Shown here in pieces: positions 42,452 to 49,929 of a stretch of 64,000 nucleotides of DNA. The number at the start of each line of letters is the position of its first letter. The first letter of the stretch is position 1. The DNA is from Streptomyces achromogenes (GTDB taxonomy: Bacteria; Actinomycetota; Actinomycetes; Streptomycetales; Streptomycetaceae). Below the pieces are notes generated by a model that did no database searches, had not been told where the DNA came from, and saw nothing but the letters and a program-made list of their open reading frames with translations. The position numbers were made by a program, and so were the translations under genes. The DNA lies in assembly GCF_030816715.1 (NCBI RefSeq), contig NZ_JAUSYH010000001.1, positions 682,001 to 746,000 of the forward strand, read 5' to 3'.

Positions 42452-43162
42452 GTCGGCGGCCGCCGTCCGGCACTCCGGGTGTCCCCAGCCCTGATCGTTC
42501 TTGGCGATCTGCTCGCCGGCCGCGTAGGGGCGGCCGCACAGACAGCGGCCGGGGAACTTGGCGCTGATCGTGCGGGTCGACGAACCGCCGCTCCGCCGGG
42601 GCGACTTGCCCCCGGCGGAGCGGCCCTGCTTCGAGGCGGGCCGCGCCTTCGGGGTGTCCGGCGAGGCCGGCGGCTCGGGCGAGCCCTGGGCGCTGCCGGC
42701 CGGCTGCTGGACGACCGCCGCCTGGCTGGCCGCGCGGTCCGCGAAATCGTTGAGCGGGTCGCCGTCCACCTGGTGCGCGGGCACGTAGCGGAAGTCGACG
42801 GAGCGGCCCGCGAGCAGCTCGTCGATGCGGACGACCAGCTCCTGGTTGGCCACCGGCTTGCCGCCGGACGTCTTCCAGCCGTTGCGTTTCCAGCCGGGCA
42901 GCCAGGTGGTGACGGCCTTCATCGCGTACTGCGAGTCCATCCGGACCTCGAGCGGAACGGCCGGATCGGTCGCCGCCAACAAGCGTTCCAGCGCGGTGAG
43001 TTCGGCGACGTTGTTGGTGGCCTTGCCGAGCGGGCCCGCCTCCCAGCGGGCCGGTGCCTCCGCGTCGTCCGCGACCACCCATGCCCAGGCCGCCGGTCCG
43101 GGGTTTCCCTTCGAAGCCCCGTCGCACGCGGCCACCAGTCGTTCACGCATGCGCCCGATCAT
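42443..43162 (-). CDS. RNase HI family protein with a C-terminal Cys/His tail
   Basis: The 239-residue protein has the RNase H fold at residues 5-150 with its four acidic residues: AACDGASKGNPGP, NVAELTAL, RMDSQYAMKAV and NDFADRAA. It should cut RNA in RNA-DNA hybrids. Residues 150-200 are Pro/Ser/Lys-rich and disordered; the tail has CLCGRPYAAGEQI and GWGHPEC, a possible CxC...HxxC metal site not seen in ordinary RNase HI. ATG at 43162 is chosen by analogy with relatives; ATG at 43150 is possible. Confidence 0.9.
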   Translation of the reverse strand: MIGRMRERLVAACDGASKGNPGPAAWAWVVADDAEAPARWEAGPLGKATNNVAELTALERLLAATDPAVPLEVRMDSQYAMKAVTTWLPGWKRNGWKTSGGKPVANQELVVRIDELLAGRSVDFRYVPAHQVDGDPLNDFADRAASQAAVVQQPAGSAQGSPEPPASPDTPKARPASKQGRSAGGKSPRRSGGSSTRTISAKFPGRCLCGRPYAAGEQIAKNDQGWGHPECRTAAADAD

Positions 43163-43235
43163 GCCATGGCCCCGCCGGGGCCTCGCCACGCCGCCCGGCC
43201 GGACCGGGTCGGACACGCCGGCCCGGCCGGACGGG

Positions 43236-44033
43236 TCAGACGTCCGTGGTCTGCGGCATCTCGCCGGCGGTGGTCGTCACGTCGATCACCGAGAAGTTCG
43301 CGCCCTGCGGGTCGCTGATCGCCGCGAACCGCCCGAACGGGGTGTCCATCGGGCCGAAGCGCAGGGTGCCGCCGTTCTTGGTCGCCCGCGCCACGGCGCC
43401 GTCGCAGTCGTCGACGGTGAAGTAGACGTTGACGTACGAGGGGACCTCGGGCGGGAACTCCTCCGTCATCCGCATGCGGCCGAGCACGGTGTCGCCGCCG
43501 ATCTCGAACATCCGGAAGTCGACCGCGTCGTCCTGCATCTGCTTCGCCGTGTACGGGAACACGGCCGGGAGGAAGGCGTCCGTCCGCTCCGGTTCGCGGG
43601 TGAAGACCTCGGCCCAGCAGTACGCGCCGGGCTGCTCGGGCGCGGCCTCGAAGCCCTCGTGGGCGCCGGCCTGCCACACGCCGAACACCGCGCCGCCCGG
43701 CTCGCGCCCCAGGCACATCGTGCCGAAGTCGCCCACCTGCATGGGCTCCATCAGCACCTCGCCGCCGTTCTCACGGATCCTGGCGGCGGTCGCGGCGGCG
43801 TCCTCGGAGGCCAGGTACAGGCACCACTGCGACTGACCCTCCTGGCCGGGCATCGGCGGGACCACCGCGGCGACCGCCTTCCCGTCGGCGTAGGCCTGCG
43901 TGTAGTTCCCGTACTCCGACGACGCGTCCCCGAAGGTCCAGCCGAGGACCTCGCCGTAGAAGTGCTTGGCGGCCTCCACATCGCTGAACATCGCGTCGGC
44001 CCAGCACGGGGTTCCCTCTGGTCGTACGGCCAT
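43236..44033 (-). CDS. VOC family protein, two tandem glyoxalase-like domains
   Basis: The 265-residue protein has two vicinal-oxygen-chelate domains (TPCWADAMFSDVEAAKHFYGEVLGW and GAYCWAEVFTREPERTDAF as their starts, each followed by a GREPGGA- or SDPQGA-type end). The layout matches the CFP30-like hydroxylase/antibiotic-binding group of actinobacteria, for which no common reaction is known. GAGAGGG precedes the ATG at 44033 by 9 bases. Confidence 0.9.
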   Translation of the reverse strand: MAVRPEGTPCWADAMFSDVEAAKHFYGEVLGWTFGDASSEYGNYTQAYADGKAVAAVVPPMPGQEGQSQWCLYLASEDAAATAARIRENGGEVLMEPMQVGDFGTMCLGREPGGAVFGVWQAGAHEGFEAAPEQPGAYCWAEVFTREPERTDAFLPAVFPYTAKQMQDDAVDFRMFEIGGDTVLGRMRMTEEFPPEVPSYVNVYFTVDDCDGAVARATKNGGTLRFGPMDTPFGRFAAISDPQGANFSVIDVTTTAGEMPQTTDV

Positions 44034-44162
44034 GGCGGCGGCCCTCTCGATGAGATGGATTGTCCGGTTCCTCACGCTAGCCACCCCGCCTGCGCATCGC
44101 GCGCCGAACACCCCGGGTCGGGGAAGGGAACGCGCCCGCGGGGGGGGCTGGCAGGGGGATGG

Positions 44163-44645
44163 CTACGCGCCGTCGTAGGCCTTCTTCAGGGCGGCGACGT
44201 CGAGCTTGCCCATCGCGTACATGGCCTTGGTGGTGCGGGTGGCCTTCTCGGGGTCGGGGTCGCTGATCATCTCGATCAGTCCGTCGGGGATGACCTGCCA
44301 GGACACGCCGTACCTGTCCTTCAGCCACCCGCAGGGGCCGGGCTCGCCGCCGTTCGCGGTGAGCCTGGTCCAGTAGTGGTCGACCTCGGCCTGGTCCGCG
44401 CAGTAGATCTGGAAGGAGATCGCCTCACTGAAGGTGAACTGCGGGCCTCCGTTGATGCCGACGAACTTCTGCCCGTTGGCGGTGAACTCCACCGCGAGCA
44501 CCGATCCGGCCGGACCGGGGCCGGCCTCGTTGTAGCGCCCGATGGCGCCGATGGTGGAGTTCTTGAAGACCGAGACGTAGAAATGGGCGGCTTCCTCGGC
44601 CTGGCCGTCGAACCAGAGACACGTGGTGAATCCGTCGGTGGTCAT
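44163..44645 (-). CDS. VOC family protein, PhnB-like
   Basis: The 160-residue protein starts FTTCLWFDGQAEEAAHFYVSVF and continues with KFVGINGGPQFTFSEAISFQI, GWLKDRYGVSWQVIP and a terminal AMYAMGKLDVAALKKAY, the wording of PhnB/3-demethylubiquinone-like VOC proteins. Function is unknown. AGGAGG lies five bases before the ATG at 44645. It follows a different promoter from the neighbouring VOC gene, 129 bases apart. Confidence 0.92.
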   Translation of the reverse strand: MTTDGFTTCLWFDGQAEEAAHFYVSVFKNSTIGAIGRYNEAGPGPAGSVLAVEFTANGQKFVGINGGPQFTFSEAISFQIYCADQAEVDHYWTRLTANGGEPGPCGWLKDRYGVSWQVIPDGLIEMISDPDPEKATRTTKAMYAMGKLDVAALKKAYDGA

Positions 44646-44742
44646 GAGCACCTCCTGGGTGGGAACGCGGTCGCCGGTATCGACTCCCGTCCGTGCGGAA
44701 ACTCATCGCTCGACCCGTGTCGTCCGCTCTGCCCTCGGCGAA

Positions 44743-44757
44743 TCTGCCACCGGCAGA
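44743..44757. promoter_or_regulatory. PopR-type operator TCTGCC-N3-GGCAGA
   Basis: The palindrome TCTGCCACCGGCAGA lies 85 bases upstream of the clpP3 start. It matches the inverted repeat bound by PopR in front of the clpP3-clpP4 operon of Streptomyces lividans, as I recall it from the literature. A second, degenerate half site (TCTGCC at 44728-44733) lies just upstream. The popR gene itself lies downstream of clpP4. Confidence 0.75.
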
Positions 44758-44841
44758 GAACCGGCGTGCGGGGGTCCGCCGAGGTCAAGAGTGGAGTCGA
44801 CGGCATCACGCGACGGCGTCACGCCACGACGAGGAGACCCG

Positions 44842-45480
44842 ATGACTCCACTCACCACGTTCGCTCCCCGCGCCGCGGAGGGCGACACCGCGCCCTCCCG
44901 CTTCGACGACCAGCTCGCCGCCCAACTGCTCGGCCAGCGCATCGTGCTGCTGGGCACCCAGGTCGACGAGGTGTCCGCGAACCGGGTCTGCGCGCAGCTG
45001 CTGATCCTGTCGGCGGAGGACCCGCGCACCGACATCGGCCTGTACATCAACAGCCCCGGCGGATCGGTGCACGCCGGGCTCGCCATCTACGACACGATGC
45101 GGCTGATCCCCAACGACGTGTCGACCCTCGCGATGGGATTCGCGGCCAGCATGGGCCAGTTCCTGCTCAGCGTGGGCACGGCCGGCAAGCGGTACGCGCT
45201 GCCGAACGCGCGCGTCATGATGCACCAGCCGTCGGCCGGGATCGGCGGCACCACGGCGGACATCGAGATCCAGGCGGAGAACCTGGAGCACACCAAGCGG
45301 ACCATCGAGCGGATCACCGCCGAGCACACCGGGCAGTCCCCGCAGACCATCTCACGGGACGGCGACCGCGACCGCTGGTTCACGGCCGAGGAGGCCAGGG
45401 AGTACGGGATGGTGGACCGGGTCGTGGAGTCCCTCGCGGACGTCCGCCCGGCCGCGCAGAAGCGACGGATGGGGCTGTGA
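44842..45480 (+). CDS. clpP3: ATP-dependent Clp protease proteolytic subunit, ClpP3 type
   Basis: The 212-residue serine peptidase has the full triad: Ser in [10 protein letters not shown], His in VMMHQPSAG and Asp in DRDRWF. The pattern [19 protein letters not shown] is typical. It forms the proteolytic barrel with ClpX or ClpC. In Streptomyces, clpP3-clpP4 are expressed only when clpP1-clpP2 fail, under PopR control, and a PopR box is present upstream. GAGGAGACCCG precedes ATG 44842. Confidence 0.93.
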   Translation: MTPLTTFAPRAAEGDTAPSRFDDQLAAQLLGQRIVLLGTQVDEVSANRVCAQLLILSAEDPRTDIGLYINSPGGSVHAGLAIYDTMRLIPNDVSTLAMGFAASMGQFLLSVGTAGKRYALPNARVMMHQPSAGIGGTTADIEIQAENLEHTKRTIERITAEHTGQSPQTISRDGDRDRWFTAEEAREYGMVDRVVESLADVRPAAQKRRMGL

Positions 45481-45481
45481 C

Positions 45482-46084
45482 ATGGGGACCTACACGATTC
45501 CGAACGTGGTCGAGCGGACCCCGCAGGGCGAGCGGTCCTACGACGTGTTCAGCCGGCTGCTGGCCGAGCGGATCATCTTCCTCGGCACCGAGATCGACGA
45601 CGGCGTCGCCAACGTCGTGATCGCGCAGCTCCTGCATCTGGAGGCGGCGTCCCCGGAGAGCGAGATCTCGATCTACCTCAACTCCCCCGGCGGCTCGTTC
45701 ACCTCGCTGATGGCGATCTACGACACGATGACGTTCGTCCGGGCGCCCATCTCCACCCTCTGCGTCGGGCAGGCCGCGTCGACGGCGGCCGTGCTGCTGG
45801 CGGGCGGCGATCCCGGCCGGCGGCTCGTCCTGGAGCACGCGCGCGTGCTGCTCGGACAGCCGGCCAGCGGCGGCCGGCAGGGCACGGTCTCCGATCTCGC
45901 CCTGCAGGCCAAGGAGATGGTCCGGATCCGCGCCCAGGTGGAGGAGGTGCTGGCCCGGCACACCGGACACGACGTCCCCGCCCTGCGCGCGGACATGGAC
46001 CGCGACAAGGTGTTCACCGCGCAGGAGGCGGTCGCGTACGGCCTGGCCGACGAGGTGCTGAGCCGGCGTCCCCCGACGGTGTGA
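45482..46084 (+). CDS. clpP4: ClpP-family subunit, ClpP4 type, lacking the catalytic histidine
   Basis: The 200-residue protein is ClpP-like with Ser100 in VGQAASTAA and Asp175 in DMDRDKVF, but the position of the catalytic His reads [11 protein letters not shown], with Gly125 in place of His. It should be unable to cut by itself and probably forms mixed rings with ClpP3. The start lies one base after the clpP3 stop, so translation is coupled. The convergent popR gene ends 21 bases after its stop. Confidence 0.92.
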   Translation: MGTYTIPNVVERTPQGERSYDVFSRLLAERIIFLGTEIDDGVANVVIAQLLHLEAASPESEISIYLNSPGGSFTSLMAIYDTMTFVRAPISTLCVGQAASTAAVLLAGGDPGRRLVLEHARVLLGQPASGGRQGTVSDLALQAKEMVRIRAQVEEVLARHTGHDVPALRADMDRDKVFTAQEAVAYGLADEVLSRRPPTV

Positions 46085-46105
46085 GACGCCGGCCCGCTCG
46101 GCTCG

Positions 46106-46537
46106 TCAGGCGGCCAGGCAGAGCCCGTCGTACGCGGAGGCGGTCGTCGCCCGGCTCCGCACTGGGCGGCGGCCGGCGTGCCGGACGAGCTCTCCCTGGG
46201 CCCGGGACAGCAGGTCCGCGAGGCTGAGCCCGAGGGCCTGGGCGGCGGCCGCGAGCACCTCCGAGGAAGCCTCCTTGCGGCCCCGCTCCACCTCCGAGAG
46301 GTACGGCATGGAGATGCGCGCCTCGTCGGCGACGTCCTTGAGCGTGCGCTCCTGCGCCTGGCGTTCACGGCGCAGGACGTCTCCGACGAGATCGCGCAGC
46401 AGGGGTTCCCGTGGCGTCGGCCTGGGGGCCGTCCCGGGCGCCGCGGCGGGCACGGGGACGGCGGGGGCGGTGTCCGGGCGCTCGGCGGACGGGCGCAGCG
46501 GGATCACGCGGGCTCGGTTCGGCGTCTGGTGGCTCAC
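46106..46537 (-). CDS. popR: XRE-type regulator PopR of the clpP3-clpP4 operon
   Basis: The 143-residue protein has a ClgR-like helix-turn-helix (LKDVADEARISMPYLSEVERGRKEASSEVLAAAAQALGL) at about residues 65-105 behind a disordered Pro/Ala-rich arm. It lies directly downstream of clpP4 and a PopR-type operator lies before clpP3. The last residues are LCLAA; PopR of S. lividans is degraded by ClpP1/P2 through C-terminal alanines, so this tail fits. It activates clpP3-clpP4 when the main ClpP is missing. GTG at 46537 is the best available start, with a weak ribosome site. Confidence 0.85.
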   Translation of the reverse strand: MSHQTPNRARVIPLRPSAERPDTAPAVPVPAAAPGTAPRPTPREPLLRDLVGDVLRRERQAQERTLKDVADEARISMPYLSEVERGRKEASSEVLAAAAQALGLSLADLLSRAQGELVRHAGRRPVRSRATTASAYDGLCLAA

Positions 46538-46659
46538 CTTCCCAGCCTAGGAGAGCGGGCCGCCCCGGGAAGAGGGGGTGCGTTGCGCCCTCGGTGGAAT
46601 CGGGGGCCCCGGACCGGCCGCGGCGGCGCGGGGCGTGCCACCGCGGCCCGTCCGGGCAC

Positions 46660-46684
46660 GCATGGGTCGTCCGTGAGCGGGTAC
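46660..46684 (+). promoter_or_regulatory. SigB-type promoter candidate in front of the sigma gene
   Basis: GCAT (46660-46663), 15 bases and GGGTAC (46679-46684) fit the Streptomyces SigB-family consensus GNNT-N14-16-GGGTAC/T. Transcription would begin near 46691, leaving a leader of about 110 bases before the ATG at 46801. The gene behind it encodes a sigma factor of this family, so self-activation or control by a sister sigma factor is suggested. Confidence 0.6.
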
Positions 46685-46725
46685 CCGCACCCCGAGCGGT
46701 GCCGTATGCGGGTGCCCGCTCACGG
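46671..46725. repeat. 19-bp inverted repeat overlapping the SigB-type promoter
   Basis: CCGTGAGCGGGTACCCGCA (46671-46689) and TGCGGGTGCCCGCTCACGG (46707-46725) pair at 18 of 19 positions around a 17-base loop. The left arm covers the GGGTAC element. In RNA it would form a strong hairpin at the 5' end of the message; in DNA it could be a large operator. No T tract follows, so it is not a simple terminator. Confidence 0.85.
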
Positions 46726-46800
46726 AACGAGCACGACACACGCCGAACCGTGACGGTGCGGGCACGGTGACCGAGTACCGCGACTTTCGAGGGAGAGGCC

Positions 46801-47689
46801 ATGCAGACCGCCGCTGTCCGGTCGGAGGCCGAGATCATCGAGAACGCCGCCGGGGCCGGACCGCACGGCGCACCGCTGCCCGGCATCGAGGCGCCGCGGA
46901 GCGTGGCTCCACGCGACGCGCGCGAGCTGTCGCGCCAGTTCTTCCGGCGGCTGGCCGTTCTCGAGGAGGGCACACCCGAGCACCAGTACGCGCGCAACAC
47001 CCTCATCGAGATGAACATGTCCCTGGTGCGTTTCGCGGCGGGCCGGTTCCGCGGACGGGGGGACGACATGGAGGACATCGTCCAGACCGGGATGATCGGC
47101 CTGATCAAGGCCATCGACCGGTTCGAGGTCGCGCGCGAGGTCGAGTTCACGTCGTTCGCGCTGCCGTACATCGTCGGCGAGATCAAGCGCTTCTTCCGGG
47201 ACACGACGTGGGCGGTGCACGTTCCGCGGCGGCTCCAGGAGCTGCGCGTCGAGCTGGCGAAGGCCCGCGACGAGCTGTCCAGCCGGCTGGACCGGGAGCC
47301 GACGGTGGCGGAGCTGGCCACGCTGATGAACCTCTCGCCCGAGCAGGTGGTCGAGGCGCAGATCGCCTCCAACGGCTACAACTCCTCCTCGCTCGACGCG
47401 GCGATCACCGGCGACGGCCCCGAGCAGGGCGAGTCGGTCCTCGCTGACTTCATCGGCGTGGAGGAGGCCAGGCTGGGACTCGTCGACGACTTCCACTCGC
47501 TCGCCCCCGCTCATGGCGGAGCTCAGCGAGCGCGACCGGCGGATCATCCACCTGCGGTTCGTGGAGGAGGCCACCCAGGCGGAGATCGGCGAGCGACTCG
47601 GCTGCTCCCAGATGCACGTGTCCCGCCTGATCAAGCGGATCATCGGCCGGCTGCGCCAGGGCATGCTGGGCGAACTGGGCTGCGCCTGA
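46801..47689 (+). pseudogene. SigB-family sigma factor (SigL-like by context), broken by a +1 frameshift
   Basis: ATG at 46801 opens a sigma factor with region 2 (MEDIVQTGMIGLIKAIDRF, GEIKRFFRDTTWAVHVPRRLQ) and region 3 intact. At the C5 run 47504-47508 the frame changes from family sequence (LVDDFHSLAP) to nonsense; the next frame continues with LMAELSERDRRIIHLRF, AEIGERLGCSQMHVSRLIKRI and ends at TGA 47687-47689. Removing one C restores a protein of about 295 residues. As it stands region 4 is lost and the product cannot read a -35 element. The neighbourhood with clpP3-clpP4-popR recalls the S. coelicolor sigL region. Confidence 0.82.
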
Positions 47690-47724
47690 CCTGTTCGCGG
47701 CATCTGACCTGTCCGGCCTCTGAG

Positions 47725-48186
47725 CTAGCGGGCCGGCGGTCCGAAGCTGAGCACCGCGCGGACCCGCTTGCCGACCGGCACCCGCTCCGCGGTGACCTGC
47801 ACCGCCACCGCGTGCACGATCTCCAGACCGTGCCGGCCGACCCGCTCGGGGTCCTTGGGGTAGCGCATGGGCAGGGCGTCGCTGCTGTCGTAGACGCTCA
47901 CGGTGACCGAGGCCCCGGTGCCCTCCAGCTCCAAAATGTACGGCCCGTTGCTGTGCCGGTCGGCATTGGTGACCAGCTCGCTGACCACCAGCATCACGTC
48001 ACCGCACACGCGGTCGCCCACCGTGGCGCACCACTCGGTCCTGAGCTGGTCGACGAAATGCGCGGCGAAGGCACGGGCCTCGGCTATGCAGCCGGGGTCG
48101 CCGGTGTAGTGCGCCGCGCGCCGTAGCGGTTCCACGGGTACGTCGAAGCCAGTCGGTATCACTGCCCCGTCCAGATGCTCGATCAT
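47725..48186 (-). CDS. RsbW-like ATP-binding protein (candidate anti-sigma factor)
   Basis: The 153-residue protein is a HATPase_c domain with N box VVSELVTNADRHS and the G-box segment RVGRHGLEIVHAVA. It is convergent on the broken sigma gene with 35 bases between stops and may be its anti-sigma factor. It has a Cys-containing N-terminal part (GDPGCIAEARAFAAHFVDQL). ATG at 48186 has AAGAGAGAA upstream; the frame back to 48231 is not supported. Confidence 0.83.
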   Translation of the reverse strand: MIEHLDGAVIPTGFDVPVEPLRRAAHYTGDPGCIAEARAFAAHFVDQLRTEWCATVGDRVCGDVMLVVSELVTNADRHSNGPYILELEGTGASVTVSVYDSSDALPMRYPKDPERVGRHGLEIVHAVAVQVTAERVPVGKRVRAVLSFGPPAR

Positions 48187-48379
48187 GCAGTTCTCTCTTG
48201 GAGGCCGGACTGGCCGGACGCTGCTGTGCACCAGTGCTGGTACCCCGTGCCGCGCCGTGCAGTCCCCGTCATTCCTGACCTGTTCAGGCTACGGCCATGC
48301 GGTGGCTCACACTGCGGGCGGCCCCGGACGGAACCGGCCGTGAGCGAGTCGAACGGCTCGTCGCGGCCGGTTCCGGCGT

Positions 48380-49693
48380 CTATTGGGGCAGCGAGGACAG
48401 GGAGCTGCCCGAGGACAGGGAGCTGCCGGGCGCGCTCGACAGCTCGGACAGCGAGCTCGACGAGGAGGGCGGCGCCGGCGCTTCGGACGACGGCGGCTTC
48501 GAGGACGGCGGCTCGGAACTCGGCGGCTCGGAGGACGGCGGTTTCGAGCTCGGGGATTCGGAGGACGGCGGCTTAGAGGACGGCGCCTCGGTGGACGAGC
48601 CGGACGACGGCGGCAGGACGCATCCCGGCGGGCTGGCGCCGGTCGCGTCACCGGTCGCGCCGGTCGACGGCGACACGCACGGCGGGGACGCGGGACTGGT
48701 CAGGGAGCTCGGCGGGGCGACGATGATGGACGGCGTCGTGTGCGCCGGCGGGTGCGTGGGCCGGTCCTTGTGCCCGTCGTCGCCCGGCCGCCGGGCGAAC
48801 CAGTGGTGGGAGTGGTCGGGGTCGTAGAGGACGAAGGCCTTGATCACGGTCGTCGAGGGCATGACCGTGACGGTGGTCGCGGGGCTGTACGCCGGCCACG
48901 ACTGGCCGGTCCGCCGGTAGCCGCTCTGCTGGGCGACGGGCGGGGTCAGCGGGTTGCCGCAGGCGCAGCGCACCCGGGGCACGCCGTGCCGGTCGACCAG
49001 GACGGCCGTGCCGGCCTGCAGAACGGCCTGGTAGGAGGTGGCGGCGCCGTCGCGGTACCCGTGGTTGGTGACCCGGGTGTCCAGGCGCAGCTGCACCGAG
49101 GTGAGCGAACGCAGGTAGGCGGGGACGCCGGCCGGGTCGATCCCGGCCACCGAGGCGAACGCCCTGTTCTTGTCGGGCGCCTGCTGGAGGGCCTTGATCT
49201 GCTGCTCCACGTCGCAGCTGGCGACGTTGCGGGTGCCGCCGTACAGTCCGGGCTCGCCGCCACGGACGGCGGGCACGGTCTTCCCGGCCGGGGCGGATCC
49301 CGACGGGGCGACCGTGGCGGGCGGGACGGACGTCTTCGTCGTGGAGGTCGTGGTCACCGGGTCCGGGCCGACGTCGCCGGCCGGCTGCATGAACACCTCA
49401 CCGGCCTGGTCGGACTTGCCGCCGCCGCCGGGCAGGGTCAGCACGAGGGCGAGAGCGGTGACGGCCACGACGGCCAGGGCGATCAGCGCGATCCGGGGCG
49501 CGGACCTCCACCACGGCCGGCGCGGCGGGCCGCCACCCGCTCCGAAGTCGCCGCCGGGCGGCTGGGAGGGCGGCCCCTGGGGCGGCTGCGACGAACCCGA
49601 GGACAGCGGACCGGAGGGCGGCCCGGTCGGCCGCCCGGACGGTTCGGTGGGCGGTTCCGAGGGGCGGCCGGACGACGGCGGTTCGACGCTCAC
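48380..49693 (-). CDS. DUF6777 domain-containing membrane protein
   Basis: The 437-residue protein has a Pro/Ser-rich cytosolic arm (residues 1-60), one membrane helix at about 66-88 (APRIALIALAVVAVTALALVL), an extracytoplasmic DUF6777 domain from GEVFMQPAGDVGPDP to HHWFARRPG with three or four cysteines (ASCDVEQQI, VRCACGNP), and a low-complexity tail of PPSSE/PPSSK repeats ending in Ser/Leu. The role is unknown; the layout suggests a surface protein whose tail spans the wall. GGGAG lies five bases before GTG 49693. Confidence 0.88.
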   Translation of the reverse strand: MSVEPPSSGRPSEPPTEPSGRPTGPPSGPLSSGSSQPPQGPPSQPPGGDFGAGGGPPRRPWWRSAPRIALIALAVVAVTALALVLTLPGGGGKSDQAGEVFMQPAGDVGPDPVTTTSTTKTSVPPATVAPSGSAPAGKTVPAVRGGEPGLYGGTRNVASCDVEQQIKALQQAPDKNRAFASVAGIDPAGVPAYLRSLTSVQLRLDTRVTNHGYRDGAATSYQAVLQAGTAVLVDRHGVPRVRCACGNPLTPPVAQQSGYRRTGQSWPAYSPATTVTVMPSTTVIKAFVLYDPDHSHHWFARRPGDDGHKDRPTHPPAHTTPSIIVAPPSSLTSPASPPCVSPSTGATGDATGASPPGCVLPPSSGSSTEAPSSKPPSSESPSSKPPSSEPPSSEPPSSKPPSSEAPAPPSSSSSLSELSSAPGSSLSSGSSLSSLPQ

Positions 49694-49929
49694 GAGCACT
49701 CCCGACGTGGGGTCTCCCGCGCACGCGGTCCGACCGGGCCGAGGCGATCGGCGGTGACGGCAGGACCGCGCGCCTGCGGGACGTGCGACCGGCGCAACCG
49801 GAATCGCCCGGTCTGCGCCGCTGTTTCCACCATGACCATTGTGTGCTCCGGTCGGGCGTCACCCGCAAGCCGGGCCCGGACGGTCCCTCCCGGCGGGCGT
49901 ACTCCCCCGGTGCTGCTTAGCGTGGCAGG

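Noticed and set aside
47687..47724. Terminator between the sigma gene and the RsbW-like gene
   Set aside because: Only a CTGACCTGT direct repeat is seen; there is no stem with a T tract.
46801..48126. Sigma factor with a 140-residue unusual C-terminus
   Set aside because: Beyond 47508 the frame is out-of-register region 4 followed by antisense of the RsbW-like gene; region 4 is intact in the next frame.
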